From contig NZ_JABBVZ010000007.1 in NCBI RefSeq assembly GCF_012933365.1, forward strand, positions 18,750 through 82,749: a stretch of DNA of 64,000 bases, written 5' to 3'. Positions 1 to 8,397 of the stretch are shown here, piece after piece. Every line of letters starts with the position of its first letter. Position 1 is the first letter of the stretch. Origin of the DNA: Sulfobacillus harzensis (lineage in GTDB: Bacteria > Bacillota > Sulfobacillia > Sulfobacillales > Sulfobacillaceae). The notes under the pieces are model-generated. The model ran no database searches. It saw only the letters and a list, made by a program, of their open reading frames with translations, and was not told where the DNA came from. Both the position numbers and the translations under genes were made by a program.

Positions 1-435
1 CGCTACGCGCCCGAGGGGGAGCGGGGGTTGGCGTTTTCTACGCGGGCGGCCACCTACGGCTACGATGCGGGTCCTGAATTCCTCAAGAAAGCCAATCGTC
101 AAGTCACCGTCTTGCTGCAGGTGGAAACCCGCCAAGCGGTAGAAAACTTGAAGGATATCTTGAAGTTGCCGGGCCTTAACGGAATCTTTGTGGGACCTAC
201 CGATCTGTCCGTCGCTTATGGGGAGGAAAGCCGGCAAACGGAGCGGGTTGTCTCCCTCATCGAAGGGATCCGCCAAGAGGCGGAGCAGGCCGGCATCCCT
301 TGGGGGCTTTTCGCGGGCACCGCTGAGAATCATCGGTCATGGCGGAAAAAGGGTAGTTGGTATTGTGCGACAGGCATCGCCAATCTCTTTCGTCCAGCAC
401 TTGAGGCCTGGTTAGAGCGGGAGCCGTTGTCATGA
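1..435 (+). CDS. HpcH/HpaI-family aldolase, 3' part
   Basis: This is the C-terminal 144 residues of a class II (metal-dependent) 2-oxo-acid aldolase of the HpcH/HpaI citrate-lyase-like family. The frame is open from base 1, so the start lies outside the window. Visible family marks are RAATYGY near the start, QVETR (its Glu is the usual metal ligand) and FVGPTDLS (its Asp is the second ligand). Such enzymes cleave 2-keto-3-deoxy sugar acids to pyruvate plus an aldehyde. Its stop overlaps the next start (ATGA), so the two genes are translationally coupled. With the dehydratase and tartronate-semialdehyde-type reductases downstream, a sugar-acid role is likely; the substrate is inferred. Confidence 0.85.
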   Translation, partial: RYAPEGERGLAFSTRAATYGYDAGPEFLKKANRQVTVLLQVETRQAVENLKDILKLPGLNGIFVGPTDLSVAYGEESRQTERVVSLIEGIRQEAEQAGIPWGLFAGTAENHRSWRKKGSWYCATGIANLFRPALEAWLEREPLS

Positions 436-1364
436 GGCGGGTGCTGGTGCCTCAAGCGATTGATCCGGCGGGGATGGAGGTCCTACGCCATCCCGAGGTA
501 ATCATCCTAGGACCGCTCAGCAGTCCAGATGAACTCAGCGCGGCGATGCGAGAGGTGGATGCGGTGCTCATCCGTCTATGGCCCATCTCGGGAGAGGCCA
601 TTCGCTCTGCGCGCCGACTCAAGGTCATTGCCAAGCATGGCGTCGGGACGGACAATATCGATTTAGAGGCGTGCCGCAAGAGAGGTGTGCACGTAACCAT
701 CACCGAGACGGCGAATCGGGGGACGGTCAGCGAATATGTGCTGGGCGCCTTAATTACAGTCGCCCGCCATTGGAAGGCGGCCGAAGAGGCTCTGAAGGCG
801 GGCGATTACGAGGGCCGAATTCGCTACTATGGCACCGAGTGGGCGGGAAAGACCATCGGTGTGGTCGGCTACGGCCGCATTGGTCGTTCGCTCACGCCGC
901 GATTGGTTCATGGGCTTCATGCCCAGGTGCTGGTGTATGATCCCTACGTGCCCCGGGATATTCTCATGGACCACCCCCAAGTTCAATGGGCTGACAGCTT
1001 GGACGCATTAGTGAAGGCGGCGGACGCTGTCACCTTGCACACGCCCTTGACGCCAGAAACCTATCGCATGTTTGATGCGGCGCGTTTAGCCAAGATGAAG
1101 CCGGGCGCGTTCCTCATTAATGCGGCCCGCGGACCCATTGTTGATCCGGTCGCGTTGGTTGACGCGCTGACATCACACCACCTAGGGGGAGCCGTCTTGG
1201 ATGTTTTTGATCCGGAGCCGCCTCTGGCCGACAATCCCTTGTGGGAGGCTCCCAACTTGCTGGTGACGCCCCATATTGCCGCCTCTACCCACGAGGCGGT
1301 TCAGAGGATGGGCGTAGAGGCGGCCGCCTCCATCATGCAGCACTTTCATCTGCGAGAAGGCTAG
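432..1364 (+). CDS. D-isomer 2-hydroxyacid dehydrogenase (phosphoglycerate dehydrogenase-like)
   Basis: NAD-dependent D-2-hydroxyacid dehydrogenase of 310 residues that reduces a 2-oxo acid or oxidises a D-2-hydroxy acid in the cytoplasm. The Rossmann motif GVVGYGRIG lies near residues 143-151. The catalytic Arg is in NAARG, the Glu in DVFDPEP and the His in TPHIA, so the active site looks intact. The length suits the glyoxylate/hydroxypyruvate reductase and short SerA-like group; there is no ACT domain. The ATG overlaps the stop of the aldolase. Its TAG stop overlaps the stop of the convergent LarA-like gene. The exact substrate cannot be read from sequence. Confidence 0.88.
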   Translation: MRRVLVPQAIDPAGMEVLRHPEVIILGPLSSPDELSAAMREVDAVLIRLWPISGEAIRSARRLKVIAKHGVGTDNIDLEACRKRGVHVTITETANRGTVSEYVLGALITVARHWKAAEEALKAGDYEGRIRYYGTEWAGKTIGVVGYGRIGRSLTPRLVHGLHAQVLVYDPYVPRDILMDHPQVQWADSLDALVKAADAVTLHTPLTPETYRMFDAARLAKMKPGAFLINAARGPIVDPVALVDALTSHHLGGAVLDVFDPEPPLADNPLWEAPNLLVTPHIAASTHEAVQRMGVEAAASIMQHFHLREG

Positions 1365-2644
1365 GACAGTAGAACCCCCGCAGCACTGTGAAGGGTGCCG
1401 CTCGTGTCAAAGGTCAAATCCGCCCATTCGTTTAGCGGAGTCAACCCGAGGGTTGCGGCATCATCCCATAAGGCCTCGCTAATCGCCATATCCTCCAAAT
1501 GGAGCGTGTCGCGAATGATGAGGACCCGGGTATGAGCTGGATCAGTGCCATTGATGGTGCGTAGAGCAACCTCGATAGCATCCCGATCATTCGCCATCAC
1601 CATTGGGGTTTTTATGGGATTAAATTCGGTCGATGTTAACGCGTTGGTGTAGGTAGTGGGCCAATCGATGGCATCATAGGCGCGGCGAGAGACACTGTCG
1701 GCCAGACCGATTCCATTGGCGTTTCCATGGGTTTCCTCGGTCAAGCTTAATACCACGATTTTTCCGATGGTGGGTCCTGGGTACGCGGCATTGGCGGGGC
1801 CGTACCGACCGGTGACATTGGGGTCCATCCCGTCCCCAGAGATGTTTTTGCCCAATTGGGCAACGACGAGGACATCAAGGTGATCAAACGGCAGACGCGC
1901 CATCCATTCCCGGGACTTTTGCATGAGAGCGGGCTCTTCCTGCAAAATGGCGTCGGCGGCGACAGCACGAACCAGTGCCGTTTGTTCATGGCCATTTTCG
2001 ACCAGGGCGATACCGAACGCGACCGGCAGGTGCTCGATGATAAAGGCGGCTACTTCCGGGACGACGTGGTGAAAGTGGTCGAACCCACGTGTGTGCACCG
2101 CGGCCGCCCCCCGCTGCTTTCCAAATCCGATAGCCAGCATCTTGGCCAACCCGCTTTCGATAGGACCGTGAAAGGCAGTGTGCGCCTTCACCCGATTGAT
2201 GGGGATGATGCCATCTAGTTCCAGGGCCGCACGGCTAAAGTAAATGGGCGTGCCGTCGTTCTGCTGGCCGATTTCTTCCGTCTCCATCCGGGCGTCAATA
2301 CGGGCTCCCATAGAAGCTTCGGTAATTCCGTAGCTTGCCAACACTGCCTTTTGCCCGTCCGGTGTGGCCCCCCCATGGGATCCCATTGTAGGGACAATGA
2401 CGACGTCGGCCCCACGGGCTCGAATCTCATCGATGGCGGTCTTGGCCACGACGGCTAAATTGGCAATTCCGCGGCTGCCCAATCCGACGGCGTAGGTTTT
2501 GCCCGGTGAGATGAGATGCTGGACTCGGGTGATTTCCCGCTGAACCGCTGTGACGATATCGGGTTCCACCGGTCCCGGCAGTACCTGGCGGACGGCGCGG
2601 AACCGTGGCCAGTCGATGGGGGGAAAAGGGGATAAATCGAGCAT
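1361..2644 (-). CDS. LarA-like (DUF2088) protein
   Basis: A 427-residue protein resembling the LarA/DUF2088 family, which includes the nickel-pincer lactate racemase and related 2-hydroxyacid racemases or epimerases. Visible blocks are the GSHGGAT loop near residue 88, then KAHTAFHG and a Lys-containing GLAKMLAIGFGK stretch, like the regions that hold the cofactor in LarA. The ATG follows AAAGGAG by 8 bases. No larB, larC or larE homologue, needed to make the cofactor, lies in the window. It sits 30 bases downstream of the DeoR regulator on the same strand, so the two are probably co-transcribed. A hydroxyacid racemase role fits the neighbouring dehydrogenases but is inference. Confidence 0.7.
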   Translation of the reverse strand: MLDLSPFPPIDWPRFRAVRQVLPGPVEPDIVTAVQREITRVQHLISPGKTYAVGLGSRGIANLAVVAKTAIDEIRARGADVVIVPTMGSHGGATPDGQKAVLASYGITEASMGARIDARMETEEIGQQNDGTPIYFSRAALELDGIIPINRVKAHTAFHGPIESGLAKMLAIGFGKQRGAAAVHTRGFDHFHHVVPEVAAFIIEHLPVAFGIALVENGHEQTALVRAVAADAILQEEPALMQKSREWMARLPFDHLDVLVVAQLGKNISGDGMDPNVTGRYGPANAAYPGPTIGKIVVLSLTEETHGNANGIGLADSVSRRAYDAIDWPTTYTNALTSTEFNPIKTPMVMANDRDAIEVALRTINGTDPAHTRVLIIRDTLHLEDMAISEALWDDAATLGLTPLNEWADLTFDTSGTLHSAAGVLLS

Positions 2645-2674
2645 AACGACACTCCTTTCGGCAGAAAAGCCGGC

Positions 2675-3466
2675 TCAAACCATGTCCTGAGACGGCTTCG
2701 TGGGGGAAACTTCATAGGGCACCAAAATAAGGCGGACGCCCCGTTGGCGAATCTCATCCTGCATGTCCTCAGGCATTCGGTCGTCGCTGACAAGGACGTC
2801 GATGCTCTCCAAGGGGGCCACGGTAATGAGGGCGGATTGTTGGAACTTAGAGAAATCGGTGACCAGAATCACCTGTCTTGCACGGGCAATCATCGTGCGC
2901 TTGACGGCCACGGAATCGACCGAAAAGTTGCTGAGGCCTTCAGCAACGTTGACGACGGCGGCGGACAACACCACTACGTCAGCGTTCAGTTGTTCGAGAA
3001 AATCGGTGGTGAAGTGGCCAAGCAAAGAGGCGGTGTCGGTCCGATATTCGCCCGCTGTCACCAAGACCTGCACCCGTTCCTTTTCTCCCAATGCCGCCGC
3101 TGCGGGAAGTGAATTGGTAATGGCAGTCAAGGGCAAGTCATTGGGGATGCGACGCGCGACTTCCAATACGGTGGTCCCCGCATCAAAGATAACCACTTGA
3201 TGGGGTTCCAAAAGCTGGGCGGTTTTAGCGCCGAGCGCCTGCTTGACCATTGGCTGCTCTTTCAGGCGCTCCGCCCAGCCGCGGCCATATTGCAGGTTCG
3301 GCCGGATTATAGCCCCTCCGCTGGTGCGGATGACTAGATTGCGTTCCTCCAACGCTTGCAAATCGCGATAGATGGTCATGGGCGACACGTTGAAGCGCTC
3401 AGCCAATTCCTTAACCGATATTTGCGTTTCACGAAGAAGCATATCGACAATGTCATCTTGCCGCAT
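2675..3466 (-). CDS. DeoR-family transcriptional regulator
   Basis: A 263-residue sugar-type regulator. An N-terminal winged helix-turn-helix (about residues 5-58, with ISVKELAERF and SPMTIYRDL) is followed by a DeoRC sensor domain, a phosphosugar-isomerase-like fold, with the typical FDAGTTVLEVA segment. ATG at 3466 is preferred over an adjacent TTG because GAGGAG lies 8 bases upstream. It lies between the LarA-like gene and the Liv transporter, all on the minus strand. It probably controls one or both in response to a sugar phosphate or acid metabolite. The effector is unknown. Confidence 0.9.
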   Translation of the reverse strand: MRQDDIVDMLLRETQISVKELAERFNVSPMTIYRDLQALEERNLVIRTSGGAIIRPNLQYGRGWAERLKEQPMVKQALGAKTAQLLEPHQVVIFDAGTTVLEVARRIPNDLPLTAITNSLPAAAALGEKERVQVLVTAGEYRTDTASLLGHFTTDFLEQLNADVVVLSAAVVNVAEGLSNFSVDSVAVKRTMIARARQVILVTDFSKFQQSALITVAPLESIDVLVSDDRMPEDMQDEIRQRGVRLILVPYEVSPTKPSQDMV

Positions 3467-3495
3467 CAAAACGTCTCCTCGTCGATGTGATCATC

Positions 3496-4236
3496 TTAAG
3501 CTTCGGCCGGCGCGGACTCCTCGCCGAGTCCGAGATAGGCATTTTGGACCCGCTGATTTTGGCGCAGGCGGTCAACCGTGTCGTGGATCGTGATGGCTCC
3601 TGTTTCCATTACATAGGCCCGACGGCTTACAGAAAAGGCCATAGGAGCGTTTTGTTCCACCAACAGGATGGCCGTTCCTTGCCGCCCTATTTCGGCGATG
3701 GTGCGAAAAAGCTGCTTGACGATGATGGGCGCCAAACCTAATGAGGGTTCATCCAGCAATAGCACTTTGGGATTGGACATTAACCCCCGGGCCACCGCCA
3801 CCATTTGTTGCTGCCCGCCGGACAGCGCCCAGGCGGGTCGATCCAGGTGCTGCTCAAGAACGGGAAACATGGCCAACACGCGTTCCACTTCAGAAGCTAG
3901 TTGGGAGCGCTTCAGTTTTCGTATCGTGGCCCCTAAATAGAGATTTTCGCGGACGGTCAGCCCTGGGAAAAGGCGGCGACCCTCGGGGACGTGTGCAACC
4001 CCAAGGGATACGATGTACTCCGGCGGCCGGCCAGAAATCCGTTCGCCGTCAAGGAATACATCGCCGCGGCTAGGACGTAAGAGGCCGGAGATAACGCGCA
4101 AAGTGGTGGTTTTGCCCGCACCGTTCGCCCCAAGGAGGGCGACGATCTCCGTTCCGTCCACCGTGAGTGAGACGTTGCGCAGGGCCTGGGCGCGTCCGTA
4201 AAAAGCGGCCAGATTCTTAACTTCCAGCTTCGGCAT
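3496..4236 (-). CDS. livF: Branched-chain amino acid-type ABC transporter ATPase LivF
   Basis: Cytoplasmic ATPase of 246 residues, the usual LivF length. It has Walker A GANGAGKTT near residue 36, the signature LSGGQQQ, and Walker B VLLLDEPSLGLAP, all intact. GGAGGAGG precedes the ATG. The start overlaps the end of the upstream fused permease-ATPase gene by 20 bases, so it is the last gene of the livK-livH-livM/G-livF operon. Liv-family importers also carry amides, urea and aromatic or sugar-acid-like compounds. In this neighbourhood the cargo need not be leucine. Confidence 0.93.
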   Translation of the reverse strand: MPKLEVKNLAAFYGRAQALRNVSLTVDGTEIVALLGANGAGKTTTLRVISGLLRPSRGDVFLDGERISGRPPEYIVSLGVAHVPEGRRLFPGLTVRENLYLGATIRKLKRSQLASEVERVLAMFPVLEQHLDRPAWALSGGQQQMVAVARGLMSNPKVLLLDEPSLGLAPIIVKQLFRTIAEIGRQGTAILLVEQNAPMAFSVSRRAYVMETGAITIHDTVDRLRQNQRVQNAYLGLGEESAPAEA

Positions 4237-6001
4237 GCTCCTCCTCCTTGTCCTGTCCCAAAAAGGCTTCCAGCACCAGTGGATCCTTGAGAACCTCCTC
4301 TACGCTGCCTTGGGCAATTTTCCGCCCGAAGTTCAAAACCGTTAGGCGGTCGGCTAACTTGGTGACCAAGGCCATATCGTGCTCAATCAACAAGATAGTG
4401 GTGCCTTGGCTTTTCAGCCGATTCAGCACGGCTAGAAGATTGGCCGTTTCCGTATCATTGAGTCCCGCCGCTGGCTCGTCAAGAAGCAAAACGGTGGGTT
4501 CGGCGACCAATGCGCGGGCCAACTCCACCAATCGCTGCTGGCCGTGGGCAAGACTGACCGCTGGCCGAAGGGCTAGTTCGCTGAGACCTACAAAGTTGAG
4601 GGCTTCCATGGCCCGTATTTCAAAGTCCCGTTGCTCGCGGCGCGATGCCGGCGAGCCAAGCATGTTGCCAAGAAACGTGGCTCTTCGATGCCGATGCAAG
4701 CCTAGCATAACATTTTCAAGGGCTGTCATCTCTTTGCATAGTCGGATATTTTGAAAAGTACGAGCAATGCCGCGGGCTGTGATGCGGTCTGCCGGGAGGC
4801 CATTAATGCGGGATTCTTGCAGCATTACCGTACCACTCGAAAGAGGATAGACCCCGGAAATAAGGTTTAGCACGGTGGTCTTCCCCGATCCGTTAGGACC
4901 CACCAGGGCATGGGCTTCTTGGCCCAGAACGGTAAGATTCATGTCGTCCACCGCTTTCAACCCACCGAACGATTTGGACACTCCTTCCAGCGTGAGCACT
5001 GGAGCGCCGGCAGTTACCAGATTGGGACGGGGTGTGGACCCGCTCTTCAGGCTAGGCAAGGTGGGCGCGACGATGCGTTGCCACAACCGCTCCACCGTCG
5101 ACCATATTCCTCCGGGGAGGAGAACGACAACCACAAGCACAATCAGTGCATAGACGACCAGGTAGATGTTTTGTAGAAATCGCAAAAACTCCGGTAAAAG
5201 TGTCAGCACTACGGTTCCGAGAATCGTGCCAGCGGCCGATCCCGCACCGCCCACTACTGTCATGGCTAAGAAAGTGACAGATTGGGTGAAGTTGAAAGTC
5301 GACGGGCTGATATACATGGCGGCGCTGGCGTATAGCCCTCCCCCTAGTCCGGCGATGGCGGCCCCGACAGTAAAGGCAACCGCCTTGCCCAAAAACGCGT
5401 TTACCCCCATGACGCGGGCCGCTAGTTCGTTCTCCCGAATGCCTCTTAAAGCACGGCCCCACGTGAATCGGCGGAGCACGTGGACACCGGATGCGACCAG
5501 CATCAAAATGACGATTACCAAGTATAGGAATGGTTTGTCATCAAGCATAGAGATTCCAAAAAAGTGCGGTCGTACAATGCCTGTTATGCCGTTGGGACCG
5601 CCTGTTACCGGTATCCAATTGTTAAGCACCAGACTAATGAGGACCTGAAAGCCGATGGTGACCATGGCCAGATAGTGGCCGGCCATTTTGAGAGTGGAAA
5701 GGCCGATAATCAGGCCGAAAATGGCGGTCAGCGCAATTCCCGCGATGAGTCCCATCCACAGCGAATGGGTATGCAGTGACACGATCGCCGTGGCATAGGC
5801 TCCGATACCGAAGAACGCCGCCTGTCCCAGAGAGATTTGTCCCGTGTATCCCAAAATGACCGTTAGTCCCAAGTTGGCTAAGGCCCAAGTAGCAGCCTCG
5901 AGGGCGAGATTGAGATAATACGGGTTTTGGCCGAGAAGTTGCGGAACCAATAACCCGAATACAATTACGGCCACCCACGGGATATAACGGAGTATTTTCA
6001 C
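4217..6001 (-). CDS. Fused LivM permease - LivG ATPase
   Basis: One 594-residue chain joins two proteins that are normally separate. Residues 1 to about 315 form a LivM-type permease with 8-10 hydrophobic segments and the family stretch YTGQISLGQAAF. Residues about 335-590 form a LivG ATPase with Walker A GPNGSGKTT, the LivG-type signature HGQQRLVELARA and Walker B VLLLDEPAAGLN. A longer reading from 6046 is rejected: GTG at 6001 lies 11 bases after AAAGGAGG, and the longer version would start inside livH. The linker has no stop or frameshift, so the fusion looks genuine. It sits between livH and livF. Confidence 0.92.
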   Translation of the reverse strand: MKILRYIPWVAVIVFGLLVPQLLGQNPYYLNLALEAATWALANLGLTVILGYTGQISLGQAAFFGIGAYATAIVSLHTHSLWMGLIAGIALTAIFGLIIGLSTLKMAGHYLAMVTIGFQVLISLVLNNWIPVTGGPNGITGIVRPHFFGISMLDDKPFLYLVIVILMLVASGVHVLRRFTWGRALRGIRENELAARVMGVNAFLGKAVAFTVGAAIAGLGGGLYASAAMYISPSTFNFTQSVTFLAMTVVGGAGSAAGTILGTVVLTLLPEFLRFLQNIYLVVYALIVLVVVVLLPGGIWSTVERLWQRIVAPTLPSLKSGSTPRPNLVTAGAPVLTLEGVSKSFGGLKAVDDMNLTVLGQEAHALVGPNGSGKTTVLNLISGVYPLSSGTVMLQESRINGLPADRITARGIARTFQNIRLCKEMTALENVMLGLHRHRRATFLGNMLGSPASRREQRDFEIRAMEALNFVGLSELALRPAVSLAHGQQRLVELARALVAEPTVLLLDEPAAGLNDTETANLLAVLNRLKSQGTTILLIEHDMALVTKLADRLTVLNFGRKIAQGSVEEVLKDPLVLEAFLGQDKEEEHAEAGS

Positions 6002-6020
6002 CGTTAGCTGAACCTCCTTT

Positions 6021-6896
6021 CTACGCCTTTTCTGCGGTTTTCTCACCGAATATGCCCTGGGGTCTTAAGAACAAGAATAGGATTAGGAGGATAAATGCAT
6101 AGGCGTCCTTATAGGGGGTAGAGATGTAGGCAGCACCCAAGGTTTCCACCACGCCAATGCAGAGTCCTCCAATGATGGCCCCCACGGTGTTCCCGAAACC
6201 GCCGATAATCGAGGCGGCGAATGCCTTTAGCGCGATGCTGGTGCCCATGCTGGGCGACACATAGAAAATCGGCCCAACCAAGATGCCGGCTGCACCACCA
6301 AGAATCGAGGCGTAGACAAAGGTCAGCGCAATCATGACCGCGACGGGGATGCCCAAAAGCCGGGCAGTCTCTTTGTCTTGAGCTGTGGCTTCCATTTTCT
6401 TTCCTAAAAGGCTGCGGTCCAACACCAGATACTGGAACGCCACAAACACTGCGGTAACGCCTAAAATGGCCAGATACTGAACGGAGACCACGAGACTCCC
6501 GATGTTGATGGTCTGGGCGGAAAACAGGGATGGAAGGCTACTCGGTGTGGCACCGAAGAGATCCTGGGCAAGATTTTGCAATAAGATAGAGGCGGCAATT
6601 GTGGAAATGATAACAGGGAGAAAGGATTGGTTGCGAAGCGGATAATAGACTCCAAGTTCGAAAAAGATGCCGAATACGGCCATTCCTGCTAAAGCCAACA
6701 AAAAGGCGATAATCATGTTCAGGTGCAGATCAACCAGGGTGACGGTCATCATATAAGCACCCACCATCGCAATCTGCCCTTGAGCAAAGTTAACCACGTT
6801 AGCAGCCCGGTAAATGAGCACAAAGCCTAAGGCTACCAGCGCATAGATGGCACCGATGCCTAGGCCACTAATCATGAGTTGTAGAAAATTAGCCAT
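6021..6896 (-). CDS. livH: Branched-chain amino acid-type ABC permease LivH
   Basis: Integral membrane permease of 291 residues with about eight hydrophobic segments, the usual LivH length. The family segment NVVNFAQGQIAMVGAY is near residue 35. GGGAGG precedes the ATG. It is the second gene of the operon, 67 bases after the binding protein, and should pair with the LivM half of the fused protein to form the channel. Nothing looks truncated. Confidence 0.93.
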   Translation of the reverse strand: MANFLQLMISGLGIGAIYALVALGFVLIYRAANVVNFAQGQIAMVGAYMMTVTLVDLHLNMIIAFLLALAGMAVFGIFFELGVYYPLRNQSFLPVIISTIAASILLQNLAQDLFGATPSSLPSLFSAQTINIGSLVVSVQYLAILGVTAVFVAFQYLVLDRSLLGKKMEATAQDKETARLLGIPVAVMIALTFVYASILGGAAGILVGPIFYVSPSMGTSIALKAFAASIIGGFGNTVGAIIGGLCIGVVETLGAAYISTPYKDAYAFILLILFLFLRPQGIFGEKTAEKA

Positions 6897-6963
6897 TCCT
6901 GTCCTCCCTCATGCGCTAGAGGGGGGAGGTGTGAGCTCCCCCGCAATCCTTCGGCTGTTTGGC

Positions 6964-8142
6964 TCACGGATTGTAAAAGTTGAAGACGTGAACCACGGTG
7001 GGTGTCGCACCTTTGAACTTCACAACGGTGTATCCATGGAGGCCGTCGCCGTGGGAGTCAAAGTTGTAGACCCCCTCAGAGCCGGGGAAGTTGCGCACCT
7101 GAAGCAACCCCTTGCGAATGGCGGAATGGTTGGTTCCGCTCTTTTTCACCACTGCTGTAAGAACGCGCACAGCATCCCATGTATAGGACGAGTAGATGTC
7201 GGGTTTGACCCCGGGATACGCTTTCTCCAAAGCCTTGCCAAAGGTCACTGAGGTTGGATTCTGTCCATAAGCGTAGTCGGTGGTGCCGTAATCCCCGTTG
7301 AGGCTTGAGCCTAGCAATTTAATCACGGTGTTTGAGGTAATGGACGAGGAACCCATGATGGTAGCGTTAAGCCCGAATTCCTTCACTTGTTTCAAGAAGA
7401 TGGCAAGGTCAGATCCGTAGGTGAAATAGGTGGCGATGGCTTGAGGGTGGGCACTCTTGAGGGCGGTGACAATCGAGGTATAGTCGGTGGAATGGTTGGT
7501 GTAGCCCTCATCTTTGACCACCTGACCGCCGTAATGGGCAATCCATTTCTTCAGGTAAGTGTCACCCCCGGTGCCAAAGGCGTCGGTGGAGTGGACAATG
7601 GCGATTTTGGTCAACCCCAGCTTCTTGATTAAGTAATACGCCATGGTTCGCGCCGAGTAGCTGTCGTTAGGACGAAACCGGAAAATCCATGGGTCGTTTT
7701 CGTGGGTCAGTTGGGGATCTGTGCCCCCGATCAGCACTGGGATCCCCGACTGCTCGATCATGGGATTGATGGCCTGGACCTCCGTAGATCGAATTGGGCC
7801 GATGATGGCCAAGAGGTGGGGATACTGGGAGACTAACTTTTCGAACGCATTCACGGTTCCACTATTGGTGGTTTGATCATCTTCCACGATGAGCTTTAGG
7901 GGATGGCCATCGATACCGCCTTTGGCATTTATCTCCTGAATGGCGAGTTTCGCGCCGTCCACCTTTAGTTGTCCCGACGAAGCTCCCGAACCCGTCAACG
8001 CACTTACCATGCCAATTTCATAAGGCGCACTTCCGGAAGCGCTGCTCGAGCCGCCCCCACTGGCTGGGGAGCCGCAGGCTGCAGCGATGCACCCAACGGC
8101 ACTGAGCAAGGTGATGGCAGCAAAGGATTTCTTTTGGTTCAT
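6964..8142 (-). CDS. livK: Liv-type substrate-binding lipoprotein
   Basis: Extracellular solute-binding lipoprotein of 392 residues in the periplasmic-binding-protein type I (LivK/leucine-binding) family. The signal peptide ends in the lipobox IAAAC near residue 23, followed by a low-complexity Gly/Ser linker, as in membrane-anchored Gram-positive binding proteins. The mature domain starts at YEIGMVSALTGSGAS, the family opening. It is the first gene of the operon, with AGGAGG before the ATG. Its specificity cannot be read from sequence. The divergent neighbour encodes a sugar-acid dehydratase, which hints at a hydroxyacid or sugar-acid ligand. Confidence 0.93.
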   Translation of the reverse strand: MNQKKSFAAITLLSAVGCIAAACGSPASGGGSSSASGSAPYEIGMVSALTGSGASSGQLKVDGAKLAIQEINAKGGIDGHPLKLIVEDDQTTNSGTVNAFEKLVSQYPHLLAIIGPIRSTEVQAINPMIEQSGIPVLIGGTDPQLTHENDPWIFRFRPNDSYSARTMAYYLIKKLGLTKIAIVHSTDAFGTGGDTYLKKWIAHYGGQVVKDEGYTNHSTDYTSIVTALKSAHPQAIATYFTYGSDLAIFLKQVKEFGLNATIMGSSSITSNTVIKLLGSSLNGDYGTTDYAYGQNPTSVTFGKALEKAYPGVKPDIYSSYTWDAVRVLTAVVKKSGTNHSAIRKGLLQVRNFPGSEGVYNFDSHGDGLHGYTVVKFKGATPTVVHVFNFYNP

Positions 8143-8397
8143 GACATACCTCCTGCAGGGTTCATCTCAAGAGTTAGCATTTCACACGATCTATGTGATT
8201 GTTCAACACATAATCACAGAGTCCTCCCTGGATATGGCAAAAATGGAAAAATTAAATTCTAGCCAGTATCTTTTGAGATACAATGGAATCAGGAAAAAAG
8301 CAGGAAATCGCGGTATCGATAGCAAAATTAGAGATTGTTGCGTTTTATCAGATGACACGAGCAAGAAGAGGGCCGGAACAGCGCGAGGAGGTCTGGG
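8143..8397. promoter_or_regulatory. Divergent regulatory region livK / dehydratase
   Basis: This AT-rich stretch separates two divergent operons and contains no gene. A minus-strand promoter candidate has -10 TAGAAT (8261-8256) and a poor -35 TTGTAT (8283-8278), 16 bases apart. A plus-strand -10 candidate TACAAT (8279-8284) overlaps that -35. Two inverted repeats could be operators: TGTGATT...AATCACA at 8194-8218, and GTATCT-TTTG-AGATAC at 8266-8281. The second lies on the overlapping promoter elements. The DeoR protein is the obvious candidate ligand; that is inference. Confidence 0.4.

Noticed and set aside
8194..8218. The TGTGATT...AATCACA repeat as a CRP site
   Set aside because: CRP-type sites have TGTGA and TCACA six bases apart; here the spacer is 15, so only an unspecified operator is claimed.
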